Part shown: piece after piece, positions 35,313 through 47,358 of the stretch
Layout of the letters: each line of letters opens with the position of its first letter
Position numbering within the stretch: the stretch's first letter is position 1
Assembly: GCA_030533445.1 (NCBI GenBank)
Contig: CM060065.1
Location: 18,276,474 to 18,340,473 of the forward strand
DNA: 64,000 nucleotides
Direction: 5' to 3'
Source of the DNA: Cyprinodon diabolis
Taxonomy: Eukaryota > Chordata > Actinopteri > Cyprinodontiformes > Cyprinodontidae
The notes under the pieces: model-generated
Database searches by the model: none
The model's input: only the letters and a program-made list of their open reading frames with translations
Told to the model about the DNA's origin: nothing
Made by a program: the position numbers and the translations under genes

Positions 35313-38300
35313 CTGCTCTACGGAACAGTGTCTTTAAAACACTGATATTGACAGCTAATGATCTCACATCTGTGTGCATTTTCATAAGAAAATATAACAT
35401 ATCTTCCTAAATGAATTAAATGGTTTAGGTTTAAGTTAAACTTTAATGCATTTTCATAGGAAAATCACCATTCTTTTAATGATAAAACATAACATAATTT
35501 TAATGTTATAATTTTTTTTTGCTCACAAACTTAAGCACCATCCCCATCCCCCCAACAAAAAAAATCAGGAAGGACACCTGAGGAAAAAAAAGAAACAAAT
35601 GAAATCTTTAATAAAGATTGAAAAACATCTTTTTACCTGCAAGTCAACTTTCCAAACCGTCGAAACATTTAAATCTCTCTATGACAAGCTGATTAAATTT
35701 CATTTCATTGACGATCAGCCGGCATCTTAAACTGAATTCATGTCACCTTTTTTTACAGAGGACATCAACAATATACTTCGCTCTGAAGACATGAATTTTT
35801 CCCCAAATCTCTGTCTTTTCTTGCTGAATTATAATTGCATTTCAGTGTTAATAAGCCCCTAGCTCTAATAGGATTGGCTGCACTTCGAATAGCATTGAGT
35901 GCCAATTTTCTCTAACTAGTGAAGAGGGGTTTTATGAAACTGATGCACCTCGTGCTTGACTGTGTGTGCTTGTTTTTGAATTAAAGCAGAACACTCAATG
36001 TAAAATTGAATTTAATTCTCTGGTTAGCTTGCAAAAAGACCAACTGAACCATTAGCATCTGCTTCCAGAGTGTCTACAAGCATGGTACACATAATGAAAA
36101 TATCAAAATTATCTAAATATTGACATTTTTGAGCTTCACATTTCATACTATATTTGGCTTATGAATTTAAGCAACCCCCCCCAAATAAAAAAGAAAGTCT
36201 AAAGATATTTTCAAACTACAGCGCTCATTCCTGGGTTAATGGATTTGGCTAATATGTTAATGAGTTGCGCTTCTTGACCGCCCTGTTCACGCATCTCTTC
36301 AGCTCTGCCCATTGATAAATGACGGGACAGAGATCAGGGCTTTTTTTAATGGTTCCTCCAAAGCATTGATTTGTCTTGGAGTCTTTAAGTCCCTCCAAAG
36401 TTAATTTTGTTTCTGCCAAGGAAAATTTTTCTCTTAAAACCTTGTATACTTACAAAATAAAATTCCCTGGCCACTGTCTTGCAAAGCCCTGCATCATTCC
36501 ACCACTTTTTCCAACAAATGTTATGTCAAGACAGCAAGTAAAAAAAATTTGATTACTCATATCCATGAGTAAATTTCCAAATCTGTTATATGTAGATTTA
36601 AAGACCAGGAAATTCAGCCAATAAAACAATATATTAAAACAGAACTCAGGAATCAGCACAAAACTACCAACAGCAGAATCAGGAACACCTGGAGGAAGAG
36701 AGTAAAGTTAGTGAACAGTAACTTAGGGATGGGAATAATCGAAATAATACAGCAAATTACCTTTTCAAATTCTGTTGGACAGCAGAGAAACTGAATTTTG
36801 GTTGACAGCTGGGTGTTATCACTGAAAGTTTAATATGTAGTCAGTGTGAATCCTTGGTAAGACATGTGAGGTTACTCCAGAAGCTCCAGTAGGAAAGCAC
36901 ACAGGTGTAATTCATTAGGAAAATGGGAGAAGGCAGAACTCAGAGGTCAAGGAACAGAACCTGGGTCAAATCTGTGGAATCAGGGACAGGTGACAGAATC
37001 TAATGAACAAGCTTGAATCGGTTGTCTAGACACAGAAACAAACACATGAAGCATACAACCTGACAAACCCTGGGATTAGGATTAGGGATCAGATGGTAGT
37101 TAGGAGGCAGAATCAAGGCCAATGTTCAGAGACCAGAAGCCAGATGAACATCAAATGTGGTTAAGGCAAAACAGAGAAATCCAGGAGGCAAAAGTATGTT
37201 CATGATCAGGCAGCCAGATAGACGGAGAGGGAGGGAGGAAGAGAAACAACATATCAAATATTCAATGTTCTGTGATGGAATAGAATATGAATGCAGGATC
37301 ACTGGTGGGATGAATGAGGCGTGATTAGGTTAAAGGGCAATGAAGATGCATATTTAATTAACTGTTATCTATATTATTAAGCAGTATTTGGAGTGACAGG
37401 CTCAATCAGAATACCTAAAAATTGTAGCTTCTTGCTTCTATCCCTTCACCTTTCATGGATTCAACAGTTATAACACCTTTCTGGTTAAGAACGGAGCTCT
37501 GGACTGCTGAGCTCACTCCACACACTCTTTGGCCTTACCTCACGTTACATTACACATCGGACAAGCACATGTATGTCAAATTGGGACTACATCCTTCCGA
37601 AAAAGAACTACAAAAAACAAAGTCACAAATGTAGCAACGGGCTGAAGCTCTCAGAACATGTGAAGGTAAGGACATTTACATGTGCCATAAACAGTACATG
37701 TCACCTTAATAATTTATATTTGTTAATGCTGTAAGGTGGACTTTGCCTATACCTTCTATCACGCAAAGGATTGTGAGCATCTGTATAGCTATGGATGTCT
37801 CTAGTGCCTAGGGACATCAGGATGCCCTTATGCTAACTGCTTTGGTGCAAGTAAGCATGCAGCTTCTTGGTCCTTGCTCTGTCCTACCTACTGGCATTAT
37901 TCAGATGATATTTATGATGGGAACCGCTGATGCACTTCTGTTGTATCCTTACTGACTTGAGGTATTTGGATTGAGCCATGGTCTCTGCTGGTAAGGAGGA
38001 CCTTTAACCATCAATCAGAACAGGATTGCTTTCATGTGGATTGCAATTCTTTCATATCCACTTCCTTGTCCATCTTCAAAAGATCTTCAAAGGCTATTTG
38101 TGGTATCCTGGCTTTTAAAGAGATGCCTTGTTTTCTCCAGGTTTCATCTATGCTTCTTCAGGCTCCTTTTTTTCCAAACTTATGATTGAATTCTGGGATT
38201 CCTCAGAGCTCCCTCGTGGTCTCCAGGCTTTTCCCAGAACTCAATATATGGTTCTCTGTTGGTTACATCACTTGTACCACTGCCTATGGACTCCAGAAAC

Positions 38301-39699
38301 ACAAGCCTCCTAAAGACAGCCTCCTGTTCGCCCCTCCTGAGCCGATTGCCCATGCGAGACGGCCCCTGGTCACTTACTTGAACTATATTCCCGAACATGC
38401 TCTGTTTTTGGTTGGGGGTCCATGTTTAAGTTAATACCTTAATTAGATATAGTACATCCATTACTATGTGCCTGCCGATATCCTCTTCTCCTAGGTCACA
38501 GCAAACCATGACACTTCACTCAATATAAGGATAGCTCAGCATTGCCATGCTCCTTGTATTTGGATACAATTGTTTAAACAGATAAATATAACATTCATGT
38601 AGCAAGTATATATTATTATTATATTGTTATAATATTATAACTAGGTCACACAATACGAGGTTGGTATCAGAAGGCTAGATTTTTCCTAATTAGAAGAAAC
38701 AAACTGAAACCTGCATTTTTTCTAAAAGTGCTATATATAAAAAAACATTTAAAAAACAGTTGATCCAAATAGCCAGTCAATAAATATTTCCTTTAAAATT
38801 CAATATCAATGAACAATACAGTCTGTCAACATTCAATGCAAATTATCAATGTAATTATTGCTATGCAATGTAATTTCATTTCCACTTCCATCCCTCATGT
38901 TTGCACAGCTGCCTTATATGTAATCCAACAGTGGGAATAAAATTAAAAATTCAGGTAGCAGAGGGCAAATGTCTGTGCAGATCTCATAAGGGCCTTTCAA
39001 ATAATGTGCTAAGAGTTTTTTGGGCTACAAGGACCTACTGGCTGATGCACAAGGTGAGGCTCCAGAAGCTTGAGATGATAAAGATATTCTGCTAGTTTTA
39101 AAGAAACCTACTGGCTAACATTCTCTGCATTAGGTCCATATCTCCCATCAAATTAACCTGACTGATTCCATTCTGTAGTTAAATATAAAGCTCCTTTCAT
39201 CACAGTGGTGGCTCCTAGAGCACATTTTCAGCATGCAATCCTTGCACCTTTACGTGGTGGTGTGAGGGTTTGCTGATTTTATGCTTTAGTTGGCTTTATT
39301 TAGTCCCCTGACTAGTAACTATTGTAACACCTGTAACCTGACTAGTTGCATGGGTTAAATGCCAAGCACAAGTCATGAGGGTGAAAGATGTCAAGTGTGA
39401 AATGACTTAGTGAAATCTGCAGAGATATTTATTTTTTAACCCGTGTTACATTCAGACATTTAGAAATTATAAACAGAACAGACCAAGACTTATGAAGGTC
39501 TATAATATTTCATTTAAGATCTAGCTTGCTGTATTATTGTTGGCAAAAAAAACATAAATGGGGTCGTACCTTCAAAGATTTAAATGAAAGTGCCCTTTTT
39601 TTCTTTCATAATGCATGCCTGTCTGTATTTCAATTAATTCATTTCAGTAGTTATTGAACATTAATCTATAACAAGTTAACAAAGCTCAAACTTTTTTTC

Positions 39700-39935
39700 A
39701 GCTTTTATTGTCATTACACTGTCACAAGTACAGAGCAAAGAAATGAAGTCTCTGAATTTAACCCCTCCCCTTAGGAAGCAGTGAGCTGCCATTGTGCGGC
39801 GCCTGTGGAGCAGTGTGGAGGTAAGGGTCTTTGCTCAGGGACCCATAGTGGCAGTCTGTGGGATTGGGGCTCGAACACAGAACCTCTGGATTCCAAGCTC
39901 AACGTCCACTGGGCCGCCACTCCCCTTTATAATAT
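39700..39935 (-). mobile_element. tRNA-like SINE, minus strand
   Basis: Read on the minus strand, the unit starts AGTGGCGGCCCAGTGGACGT, resembling a pol III A box, and has a B-box-like GTTCGAGCCCC about 50 bases later. The body contains CCACTATGGGTCCCTGAGCA, and the 3' end is CAATAAAAGCTGAAAAAAA. This is the standard layout of a tRNA-derived SINE. No clear target duplication was found, and the element is moderately diverged. Confidence 0.6.
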
Positions 39936-39939
39936 GAGC

Positions 39940-41985
39940 TTTTCAAAATTGCTAAACTTCATTAAAACCTCATTCCTTGTAAACAAATGTATGTGTAGTA
40001 AATTATTCAAATATAGTTATAATAGCCAAGATGATGTAAACAAACTCTATCATAACTGTATTTTCAATTATATATAAATAATAGATGCCATAATGTGCAT
40101 CCACTGTACAGAGCTATTAAAAGGCTCTTAACTTACTAACCTTGATCTTTCTTGCCTACGTTTCTTATATTATTTTGCCTTGAGAATTTAGAGCACCATC
40201 TATAATATGTAGTTCATTGGAACATTGTGTTTATACTAATTCACTTCTGTCACACAAGCAAAAAAAGTCTTAAGCTAGAGATCAAATGAGGAAGTCTGTT
40301 TATGGCCGATTTCAATACCAAGTAGACATCAATCTAACTCACCCCTGATATGTGCTACCGACATGTTGGACAGACATTTGAAGCTGATATTGCATTTTCT
40401 CTCTCCATTTATATAGTAAAAATGACACGATAAAACATAAAGCAATGAACTAGTGTCAATATAAACAATAACGAAACATTAATTAACAGATAGAACTAAC
40501 CAATAGACAGCAAATTCAGAGAGCACCAATGCATGCGCTTTACATTATATCAAGGCATGGCTACCAAATGCAGGAAGGAATTGGCAAAAGCATGCACTTA
40601 TGAACTGATGCAGAGACCAGGAAAAAAATGCTATTGGCCAAAAATAATATCCGGCCAATGTATATGTCTATCAGTAGTTAGAAGTTCTTGGTTTCATACT
40701 GCCACCGTATATTACTGACTGGCTTAAGCACTGGCCTCCCTGCTGCTTTGCAGTTTCAACAACCACAATCTCTAGCTGCTCTTTTTCTAGCCAGTTATTG
40801 TTGCTCTGTATTATTTGGCTATACAAATAAGCTTCCATTCACTGAAAAATGGCAGTGTGCTCAAATACTCACTTTACTTTCTCTAGATGTTTTAAAATTA
40901 CAAAAGGAGAAAGAAAGGATTATATGATTGGACCATTAAACTGCATGACTTCCTTAACTCCAAACTGAGAATGTTTCTTTTCTGGAATCTCAAATCATAG
41001 TTTGTTAACTGCCAAGTAGAGTATGTTATCTCTTTCAAGCTCTAAAGACAACTCCTATAAGTTATGCTTTTCACTTTCTCTTTTGGCTTGCGGTCAAAAT
41101 AATTTGTCTTTTTTCCATCTAAAAAATATCAGATGTCAAAGATGCCTTCTAGGGTCAGTCTGTCTGGCTGGCTGGATGAGTTGTGGCAATAAACCAAGTT
41201 TATGGAGTGCCAGATAAAAGTTCCCTATTAATTTCGTCCACTCATGCATTGCAGAGGGATTTTCTGTTTCTGTCATGGATAACTAAGTCTGATCACTTAA
41301 TCTAGTGAGTAGGAGTGGGTGTCTCTGAATTTCTATTTTATTAATTTGCCTCATGAATAATTACATTATAACTTAATACATACTATGGTTCCACACTGGT
41401 TAAAGACAGTCAAAGCATTCACTCATAGCATAAAGCATGCACTTTACACTATAACCTTGGGGGCTAATTTGAGCTTCCATATTCTAGTTTACAGTGGTGC
41501 GGCAGACACTTCACTTGAGATAAGAGAGCAAAGACACCCTTTGGTCTATATGATAACAGGGGGCAATGAAAAAGAAAGGAGGAATGGAAAACATATCTAG
41601 CCCCAGAGATTATTTGCAGTTTCTAAACTGACAGCCCCAGGCAAAAGACCATGGCAATAATGTTAAAAAAAAAAAAAAAAACAGACAGGCAAACAGTCAA
41701 GGTTGGAGAACTATAGAAAAAGATCAGAAAAAAAGAGTCTGTTGGTATTTGTATTTTAACAAATGACAAAATTCAAGATAGTTTTATTTATATTACCACG
41801 TTTTGTTTTTTCTAATAGTGCAATTATTAAATTCATAATGGATGCTACCGACAAAGCAGGTGTTATACACATGAGAAGGAATTTGAGCTAATTATTTCCA
41901 ACTGAAAGACTGCTTCGCCTTAAAGAAATGCAAGCCATTGTTAGCAATGCTTTTACAAAGGCCGGGTATTGTTAACGGTGACAGT
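39940..41985. other. Gene-free stretch
   Basis: No gene or named repeat was recognised; a 17-bp A run lies near 41668. Confidence 0.5.
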
Positions 41986-41989
41986 TCAA

Positions 41990-42290
41990 TTAAATTAAAT
42001 TCAGTTTATTCATATTGTGCCAATTCACAGCACGTCATCTCAAGGCACTTTACAGTTCACCAGATCTTACAGTTAAACTGATTCAAAGTTTTCAATCTAA
42101 GGAAAACCAGTTGATTGCATCAACACATTAGCTCAAAGGCAATCCCTCAAACTAAACATGCTTGTAGCGACAGTGGAGAGGAAAAACTCTCATTCAACAG
42201 GAAGAAACCTCCAGCAGAACCAGGCTCAGTGGGAGCGGCCATCTGCTGAGGCTGACTGGGGTTCAAGGAGACAGAAGCAGACATACAAAA
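41990..42290 (+). repeat. Dispersed teleost repeat, copy 3 (best preserved)
   Basis: It begins TTCAATTAAATTAAATTCAG, passes through CATCTCAAGGCACTTTACAG and contains the core TAGCGACAGTGGAGAGGAAA, CAACAGGAAGAAACCTCCAG and AGAACCAGGCTCAG (42165-42230). The core is shared with copies near 4025 and 8521. I recognise it as a common fish interspersed repeat but cannot name the family. It is immediately followed by the triple palindrome. Confidence 0.65.
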
Positions 42291-42332
42291 TGCAACATAG
42301 TGAAGAGAAATTTTGCATGATCAGCAAGCCTA

Positions 42333-42423
42333 ATAACTCATGGTATAAGTTATACTATAACTTATACCATGAGTTATAGTATAACTCATGGAACACGAGT
42401 TATACTATTACTCGTGTTCCATG
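42333..42423. repeat. Three abutting, overlapping palindromes
   Basis: Palindrome 1 (42333-42377) is perfect, 22-base arms around a single C. Palindrome 2 (42367-42391) is perfect, 12-base arms around a single G. Palindrome 3 (42387-42423) has 18-base arms around a single C with one mismatch. Each is centred on a TATA-N-TATA-like core and shares its CATG or CATGAG border with the next. Such DNA could extrude cruciforms. It lies between a dispersed repeat and a LINE fragment. Confidence 0.9.
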
Positions 42424-42449
42424 GTATTCAAGGCTGGGTTGCTGGTCCA

Positions 42450-43150
42450 TCAGTCTCATTCAAAACTCTAAGAGTTTCTTCTTCTCAGACACCTCCTTCA
42501 TCTCTGCTGTGGGAAGCCTGAGGTACTCCCAAGCCAGCTGAGAGACAAGTCCCTCCTCCTTCATGTCCTGGGTTATCCCCTGGGCCTCCTCATGGAGGGA
42601 TGTGCCTTGAACACCTCCTGAGGGAGGTGTCCGGGGGACATTCAACAAAGATGTGTCAAGCCTCCTCAGATAGCTCTTCTTGATGTGTAGGAGAAGCTTC
42701 TCTACCCCATGCCTCTCCAACATGACCAAGCTCCTCACCCTATATTTCAGATCAGAGCCTGTTCAGAAAGCTAATTTCAGCTGCTTGTATCTGGGATCTC
42801 GTTCTTTTGGTCATGATTCAGATTTCACGACCATAGGTCAGGGTGGAAACATAGACCAATGAGTAATTTTAGTGCTATGCCTTTCTACTCAGCTCTCTGT
42901 GGACCAGAACAGACCAGTGAGGTATCCACATTATAACAGCAGCTGTTCCAATCCGTCTATCCATCTTTCATTCTCTTCTCCCTTACTCATGAACAGGGCT
43001 CCAAGATACTTTAACTCCTTCTTTAGAGACAGAAGCTCTCCTCCAACCTGATGGTGACAGGCCACCTTTTTCTGATCAAGAACCATGGCCGCAGACTTGG
43101 TGGAGCTGATTCCCATCTCGGCTTCCCCAGTGCATATTGTGGGTCTTCGA
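42450..43150 (-). pseudogene. Non-LTR retrotransposon 3' part, minus strand
   Basis: On the minus strand, 43116-42931 reads STKSAAMVLDQKKVACHHQV followed by ELKYLGALF. This matches the post-catalytic region of a LINE reverse transcriptase (STSKSEAMVL...FKYLGVLF in the family). Further along, 42738-42460 reads ERHGVEKLLLHIKKSYLR and then SQLAWEYLRLP, the family's C-terminal LAWERLG motif. Stops and frame changes show it is dead. With the segment at 44690-45155 it forms one element in correct 5'-to-3' order, separated by deletion or insertion. Confidence 0.7.
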
Positions 43151-43159
43151 AGGTGGGAC

Positions 43160-44230
43160 CTAGCAAAACCACTTAATCTGCAAAAAACAGGAACGAAATT
43201 CGCTGGTCCTCAAGCCAGACACCTTTGGCCCTTGGCTGTGGCCAAAAAACCCATCCTAAAGGTTATGAACAGAAATGTAATGTAGATAAGAACCTATTTC
43301 TTAGCTTTGTCAATGACTGACTGCAGTCTGCTCCTGTTGTTGCATAATCATTTCATGTTGACATCTGTATTGTAACCTGAAGTAAATATTTACATATTTC
43401 AGAATTGTAAAAACTATTTCAAAGAATAATTATAAAACAGTCCATCTAGTTTAATAATGGAGTACATGATTTTCCTCTCATCTAGGACTGAGTTGAGGAG
43501 GCAGCAGCCATTGTAGTTTCCCAAATCCCTCTCTCTACAGACACCTCCTCCAGCTTTATAAGTAAAGCTTAATGTATACCAAGGCTAAACAAGAGACATA
43601 TTCTCTTCAGCATTTCCCCAACACTTATAATAAACTATAATCAAAGTATCAAATTACTTTGAAAATTAATATAGATTCCAACAGAGATTTCCTCTTTCTT
43701 TGCTTCAATATTTCCTCTACCATCTCCATTAATGCACAGGTAGTAGTTTTATTCTCCCTCAAACTATGCCAATGTTCAACTAATATTTTGTATTTGCGTG
43801 TAAATGAGTCCATTTGTTTCAGAAATAAATTCTCTGATATTTTTGAAGGGAAACTGGTCTCAGTTATTCTCAATCAATGTTTATCTCCATGTTAGAATTT
43901 TGGTTTTACCTTGTCATCTTCATATTATTTGGAAAAAGAATCTAACTGCATTTATATTTTTCATTTTTTTATTCTTATTTTAAAAAGGATCACTACCCTC
44001 TTTTTATCCACTAGGAGAGTAAGACTGTTCAATTTCCATTCAGCATAAAATAAATTCAAATTAACTAAAAAAAACCTTGAATGTCTTCATCAGGTATAAC
44101 TCTCCAACTCTTTTAGTAACTTTATCACAAATGTCTTAGCTATTTGCACATTGACATATACACCATTCCCTTTATGTTTTTTGTTTTTTTTTTTGCTTAT
44201 CTCATCCTATCCATTTTGTATTTACTGTTT
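43160..44230. other. Non-coding DNA between two parts of a LINE
   Basis: No gene was recognised. It may represent diverged LINE interior or foreign insertion; no reverse-transcriptase catalytic box (F/YADD) could be found. Confidence 0.4.
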
Positions 44231-44234
44231 GTAA

Positions 44235-44400
44235 ACTTAACTACAATGGTGTACTCTCTACAAACTGAACAAAAGGATGCAATTTGTGTCTTTGTGGATA
44301 GGAAAGATGTTTGCATGATCCACATGACCAGTTTTCATTTATCAGTTCACTCTGCTAGTTGTGAAACAAATAAAGGATGGGATGCGTCGCAGCTGATGCT
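44235..44400 (+). pseudogene. Second helicase-like relic
   Basis: One frame reads LQTEQKDAICVFVDRKDV, the same segment as QNDPICAFADGKNV near 7850, with nucleotide similarity over about 45 bases (CAATTTGTG, CTTTG, GGA, GGAAA, ATGT in order). The Walker A position is destroyed here. It supports the view that this segment is carried by a repeated element. It lies between the two halves of a minus-strand LINE. Confidence 0.38.
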
Positions 44401-44689
44401 ACTGCTGCTGCAATTGGCCAAAAGATTTATATTAGAGGCAGGTGCTAAGTGGTAATCAGCTTGAAGAAGTGTACTGAATGTCCCTCCCTTTTATCATCAC
44501 TTTTCACAGAAGCCTTTCCAGATTCTGATTCTGTGTAGAATTCAAATTCATCTATGCATATCAACCTGGCTTATGCCTGGTTAATAAGATGGTACTATAG
44601 CATCAATGTGTTCCCATTGTTAGATGAAAGGTAATTTGCTCTAGAGGATTACAGAGGACTGTAGTTTGACTCTGATCAGCAGAGCCATC

Positions 44690-45155
44690 CCCGAAGTCTT
44701 GCCATGTCTGCATCATTTTTTGACCACCTTGGTGACTTGAGCCTCTGTGATGAACAAGTCCGACTCCTTGCACTCAGTCTCTGCTTTCACCAGGGGAGCC
44801 ATGACAGCTGGATTGAGGAGATCCTCAGAGTATTCCTTTCATAATCCCAAAATATCCGCAGTCATGGTCAGCAGCACCCAACCCACCATCACCACAACCC
44901 CAATGTTGTAAGCAAAGCACTGCTTCCCCCTCTGGAGGTCGTGTGACAGTCTTTCTCCATGGCCCCACTGAGCTCCTCCCAGACAGAGGTTAGGCACCTT
45001 CAATAGTCCAGGCAGCATCAGGCTTGGCCCCACAGAAACTCAGGAGCACCACAAGCCAACCCTATCAACTCTATCAAGCCATGCTTGATAGAACTGCTTC
45101 TTTAGCTCTATGGTATCCCTTACTGTCTGATTCCACCGCCAGGTATGGGACTTGT
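44690..45155 (-). pseudogene. Non-LTR retrotransposon 5' part, minus strand
   Basis: The plus-strand text contains GCTTCCCCCTCTGGAGGTCG, TCTTTCTCCATGGCC, GAGCTCCTCCCAGACAGAGG and CACAAGCCAACCCTATCAAC. I recognise these as the complement of the endonuclease-to-RT linker of a widespread fish LINE (family motifs of the type WEEFGEAMEKDYR and RAWLACG). The family assignment is from memory of that linker. No open frame remains. It pairs with the 3' part at 42450-43150. Confidence 0.6.
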
Positions 45156-45159
45156 CATC

Positions 45160-46050
45160 ATGACAAGCAAGGATTTAAACAAAAGCTGCTGCCCACAGCA
45201 TAGATTGCATCAAATGTCCTTTCTAGGCGTCATCTGGCACAAGTCATCTTTTTTTTTTACAAAAGTGGCACATTTTGCGCAATGTGTTGCGGTTGAGTGT
45301 TTTACTCATTATAAACACAGGCGAATTCTGGTTTATGGTAAAATTATGTCCTTTCCATTTTGGGGTACAGTACCAGTAGCTCTTCCCCATTAAAAGCTGC
45401 ATATTGCCTGTGCCACAGGAAGTTTGATATTTCATAAAAGAAACATGAGGTTTTAAGTCATGCAATTGGAGGTAATAATTACAATATTTATGCAAAATAT
45501 TATTTATAGTACACTTCACATACGTGGCCTATATAAAATTGCTATAAACAAAAGTAAAAAATAAAACGAAAAAAAAAATTAAAGGTAAAGGTATGAAAGG
45601 TAAATAAAACATGGTTGAATAATCGCTGTCTGTTTATTGACACCCCTCATCCCAACCCCTCCCCGGTTTAGACAGAGCCGCAGTCATATTTACAGCAGAT
45701 TATGCACTAAATCGCTGTATTTATCCCCACCAGCCTCTCTAAACAATAGCTAGACTACATATACTGAAAAACAAGGTAGGCTTGGAGAAAATGGATAAAA
45801 GGTCCCAGCAGCCCTTACTAAAACAGTTCTTTTTCAGGATTTGTACATGTCATGGATGTGCTCCAGTGGCTTTTAATATTCTATTTTTTGTGTTTTGTTT
45901 TCTTTTTTAAACATGGCCATTTGTGTTGGCCTACACAGATGTTTTTCTTTAATAGTATCATTCTGTTGTTGTTATTTCTGGTGGTCAAAATATGTTTACA
46001 TCTACACTACACATACCGGTAACCTGGCATTGTACCAGTCTCCCTTGTGG
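45160..46050. other. Gene-free stretch
   Basis: No gene or named repeat was recognised. Confidence 0.5.
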
Positions 46051-46054
46051 CTCA

Positions 46055-46700
46055 AATGACTGAATATCGGTGTATTGGTTTGTACATGTACTTCTTGCGG
46101 AGGATGAGGAGAGCCCACCTGCCCCCACCCATCCTCACGACCTTCTACAGAAGCACCATAGAGAGCGTTCTGACCAGCTGTTTCACTGTGTGGTGTGGAG
46201 GCTGCAGTGCCTCAGACTGGAAGAAAGTGAGGAGAATGGTGAGAACAGTAAAGAAGATCATGGAGGCTCCTCTTCCCTCCATAAAAACATCTCATCCCAG
46301 CGCTGTATGTCCTGAGCCTGTAACATAATCAATGACCCCTCACACCCCCACCATGGACTGTTCTCCCTGCTGCCCTTGGGGAAGAAACTTCGAAGTATTG
46401 GATGCAGGTCCAGCAGAGAACGGTTTCTTCCCCACTGCCATTAGACTGCTGAATGTTATGTAAAATGGGTTATAAAAAAAACTAACAAAAAACAACAACT
46501 GAATGTTAGAACTGTAACTATACAGTCATATGTTTACATTACTGTTTTTCATCACAATGTTTTTATCACTGATGCTTACCTTATCAAGGCTGCACTTTTA
46601 AAAAAAATGAAATAGTCTAGAGAGCTGTTCTTAATGAAATGTCCTTTTGTTTACTCTTGTGTATACAAAATGACAAAATAAAATCTGTCTAAGTCTGTCT
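46055..46700 (+). pseudogene. LINE 3' end, second copy
   Basis: One frame reads GLYMYFLRRMRRAHLPPPIL followed by TTFYRSTIESVLTSCFTVWC and APLPSIKTSHPSAVCPEPV, the C-terminal part of a CR1/L2/Rex1-like reverse transcriptase. It is cleaner than the related copy near 11300. After a frame break, CCCTGCTGCCCTTGGGGAAG and TTCCCCACTGCCATTAGACT follow. The end is ACAAAATAAAATCTGTCTAA with a short CTAAGT-type tail, like the other copy. It is 5'-truncated and dead. Confidence 0.78.
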
Positions 46701-46808
46701 TTTACTTTCAGAAGTGCTAAAAAGACACAAGAAATGTGGCTGCAGTTGAGTTTCTGATTTGGAAAATTTCTTTGCAGGTGTTATGTTTATATTTGCATAT
46801 CCTCCAAC

Positions 46809-47358
46809 CAGAGGTTGGTAGAGTACCTAAAATTGTTCTTAAAAAAAGCGGCATTATCTTATCCAATTTTACTTAAGTAAAAGTAAAAAGTAACCTTTCA
46901 AAGAATAAGAGAAGAACAAATATTTGGTAAAAAGGCTACTCAAGTACAGAGTAACCGATATACTAGCTATGATCAGAACCACTGATTTTATATTTTTTTA
47001 GTTATAAAATGTACAAAATCCATAGTTTAGGAATAGGTTAAATTACAGCATACTGATGCAACCACTCAGCCCCCAAATGACACAGCAGACTCAACAGATG
47101 GAAAATAGCTTACAAAAACCATGAAAATGTGTCTCTCAATGGTGCTTTTTGTTTTAAACAAGCTTGTTTTTCCTAAGGGAAGTTAATCAAAATGGAAGGA
47201 GCCAGATATTTTACATAAGTAAAAGTAATGATACTTTAAAATATTTGTACTCAAGTAAAAGTAAAAAGTAGAATGCTGTAAAAATTCCTAAAAGTATATA
47301 TATTTTTTAAAGTTACTCAAATAACTGTGTAAATGTAACTAGAAAATGCGAACCTCTG
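46809..47358. mobile_element. hAT-type MITE with 8-bp target duplication
   Basis: The element is 550 bp, starts CAGAGGTTGGTAGAGTACC and ends GCGAACCTCTG, so its termini are inverted repeats. The body is made of AAGTAAAAGTAA and ACTCAAGTA words typical of a widespread fish MITE. Flanks CCTCCAAC (46801-46808) and CCTCCACC (47359-47366) match at 7 of 8 bases. No coding capacity. Confidence 0.82.

Larger units (their letters stand above)
31800..39690. other. Gene-free PCDH20-TDRD3 interval, left part
   Basis: No gene is supported. Contents seen: a TA microsatellite (34272-34317), a perfect hairpin (35281-35312), repeat-poor stretches that may be conserved (34420-34560, 35800-36330), and a purine-rich block 36690-37330 that may be an old repeat I cannot name. 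Confidence 0.5.
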
